This document shows positions 7,912 to 8,184 of a DNA stretch of 8,184 bases, piece by piece. The position numbers and the translations under genes were made by a program. The stretch comes from an uncultured Clostridia bacterium (lineage in GTDB: Bacteria; Bacillota; Clostridia; UBA1381). The stretch covers positions 1-8,184 of the forward strand of contig CAJUFV010000295.1 of NCBI GenBank assembly GCA_910585795.1, in the 5' to 3' direction. Below the pieces are notes generated by a model. That model worked only from the letters and a program-made list of their open reading frames with translations. It ran no database searches and had not been told where the DNA came from. Numbering within the stretch: position 1 is the first letter of the stretch; the number at the start of each line of letters is the position of its first letter.

Positions 7912-8128
7912 CAGTGTTTCGTTATACCACTCGTCATACTAACATATGCGTTCCTTTTTACGGTGGAAAGCCGTCGCAGTCTAATAGGAGGATTCTATTC
8001 GGATAGTTACTCCTTTCGGTACGCAACTCGGAAGTGATATTCAGCCATATTTACTTACAGCCGCGCTTTCACCGTCCACGGCTCGCTATATGCTTTCAAT
8101 AAGACATACTGTCTTCGTCATCGTCTTT
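7876..8128 (-). promoter_or_regulatory. Isoleucine T-box riboswitch (tRNA-Ile-sensing leader)
   Basis: All T-box landmarks occur in order on the - strand. Near the 5' end are GATGA (8122-8118), typical of the kink-turn region, and AGTA (8110-8107) of the loop-E side. The distal part of Stem I is AGCCGTG/CGCGGCT (8083-8077, 8065-8059) around GGTGA. The 3' specifier side reads GAA-T-ATC-A followed by CTTCCGAGTTGC (about 8042-8024), so the specifier is ATC, isoleucine (8038-8036). A short Stem II (8014-8010 with 7990-7986) and a Stem III (7974-7971 with 7963-7960) follow. The antiterminator pairs 7939-7930 with 7903-7894 and 7922-7917 with 7909-7904, leaving a 7-base bulge UGGUAUA (7929-7923). 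UGGU complements the ACCA end of tRNA-Ile. It controls the stalk gene and ileS by transcription attenuation: uncharged tRNA-Ile stabilises the antiterminator and permits read-through. Confidence 0.95.
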
Positions 8129-8137
8129 TATTTGTTT

Positions 8138-8166
8138 GTTATAGGGTGAAAATATATTTAAATATT
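8138..8166 (-). promoter_or_regulatory. Weak candidate promoter of the T-box operon
   Basis: TATAAC (8143-8138) is a fair -10 box placed about 10 bases before the first T-box bases. However, the matching -35 position (8166-8161, AATATT) does not resemble TTGACA. A second -10-like sequence, TATTAT, lies at 8176-8171, and its -35 would be beyond the window. A promoter must exist near here, but which one is used cannot be decided. Confidence 0.3.
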
Positions 8167-8168
8167 TT

Positions 8169-8184
8169 CTATAATAATTCCTGA
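8169..8184. repeat. 16-base direct repeat, outer copy (at window edge)
   Basis: Identical to 7813-7828 and ending at the last base of the window. It may be the visible part of a longer duplication, such as a second copy of the 5' end of the stalk gene. It could also be an assembly-end artefact or a chance match in AT-rich DNA. Confidence 0.65.

Noticed and set aside
7876..8128. Structured region first considered as a tRNA gene, small RNA or insertion-sequence end
   Set aside because: The ordered Stem I motifs, ATC specifier, antiterminator bulge and U-tailed terminator identify it as a T-box leader. There is no tRNA cloverleaf or transposon-type terminal inverted repeat.
1..8184. A defence system, CRISPR array, phage or transposon module
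   Set aside because: All four genes are metabolic, surface or translation genes, and no repeat-spacer pattern, integrase, transposase or nuclease motif is visible.

Overview
The window reads as chromosomal DNA of an anaerobic, probably gut-dwelling member of the Clostridia (Firmicutes). The signs are an AT-leaning composition, AGGAGG-type ribosome binding sites, a T-box riboswitch, a long 'type 2' isoleucyl-tRNA synthetase, and two exported proteins with the copper-amine-oxidase-N-like 'stalk' domain common in Clostridia. A secreted rhamnogalacturonan lyase points to a pectin degrader. A Monoglobus-like or Oscillospiraceae/Lachnospiraceae relative is plausible, but the genus is inference only.

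Layout, left to right. (1) Positions 83-3097, + strand: a large secreted PL11 rhamnogalacturonan lyase with a stalk domain and a C-terminal F5/8-type C (discoidin, CBM32-like) domain, preceded by an AT-rich promoter region. (2) A strong hairpin at 3129-3161 lies between the convergent lyase and cobalamin genes. (3) Positions 3172-3675, - strand: a small BtuR/CobO-type cob(I)alamin adenosyltransferase with its own promoter, which matches the sigma-A consensus exactly (TTGACA, 17 bases, TATAAT). (4) The ileS terminator at 3742-3791 runs straight into the -35 box of that promoter. (5) Positions 3813-6926, - strand: ileS. (6) Positions 6949-7855, - strand: a gene for an exported stalk-domain protein, broken by one extra T in a 7-T run. 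Its signal peptide lies in one frame and the rest in another. (7) About 7876-8128, - strand: a complete isoleucine T-box riboswitch, with specifier ATC, a drawable antiterminator with a 7-nt UGGU-starting bulge, and a competing terminator. (8) The right edge holds only a weak promoter candidate and a 16-base copy of part of the signal-peptide coding sequence.

How the parts fit. On the - strand, T-box, stalk-protein gene and ileS appear to form one transcription unit: no terminator is visible between the two genes and only 22 bases separate them. Uncharged tRNA-Ile should open the T-box and raise expression of the synthetase. It should do the same for the uncharacterised secreted protein that sits unexpectedly between riboswitch and synthetase. 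The lyase and the adenosyltransferase are separate units. No mobile element, CRISPR array, tRNA or rRNA gene was found. The most unusual points are the secreted-protein gene under an Ile T-box and the frameshift at a UUU-UUU-UAA site directly after its signal peptide.
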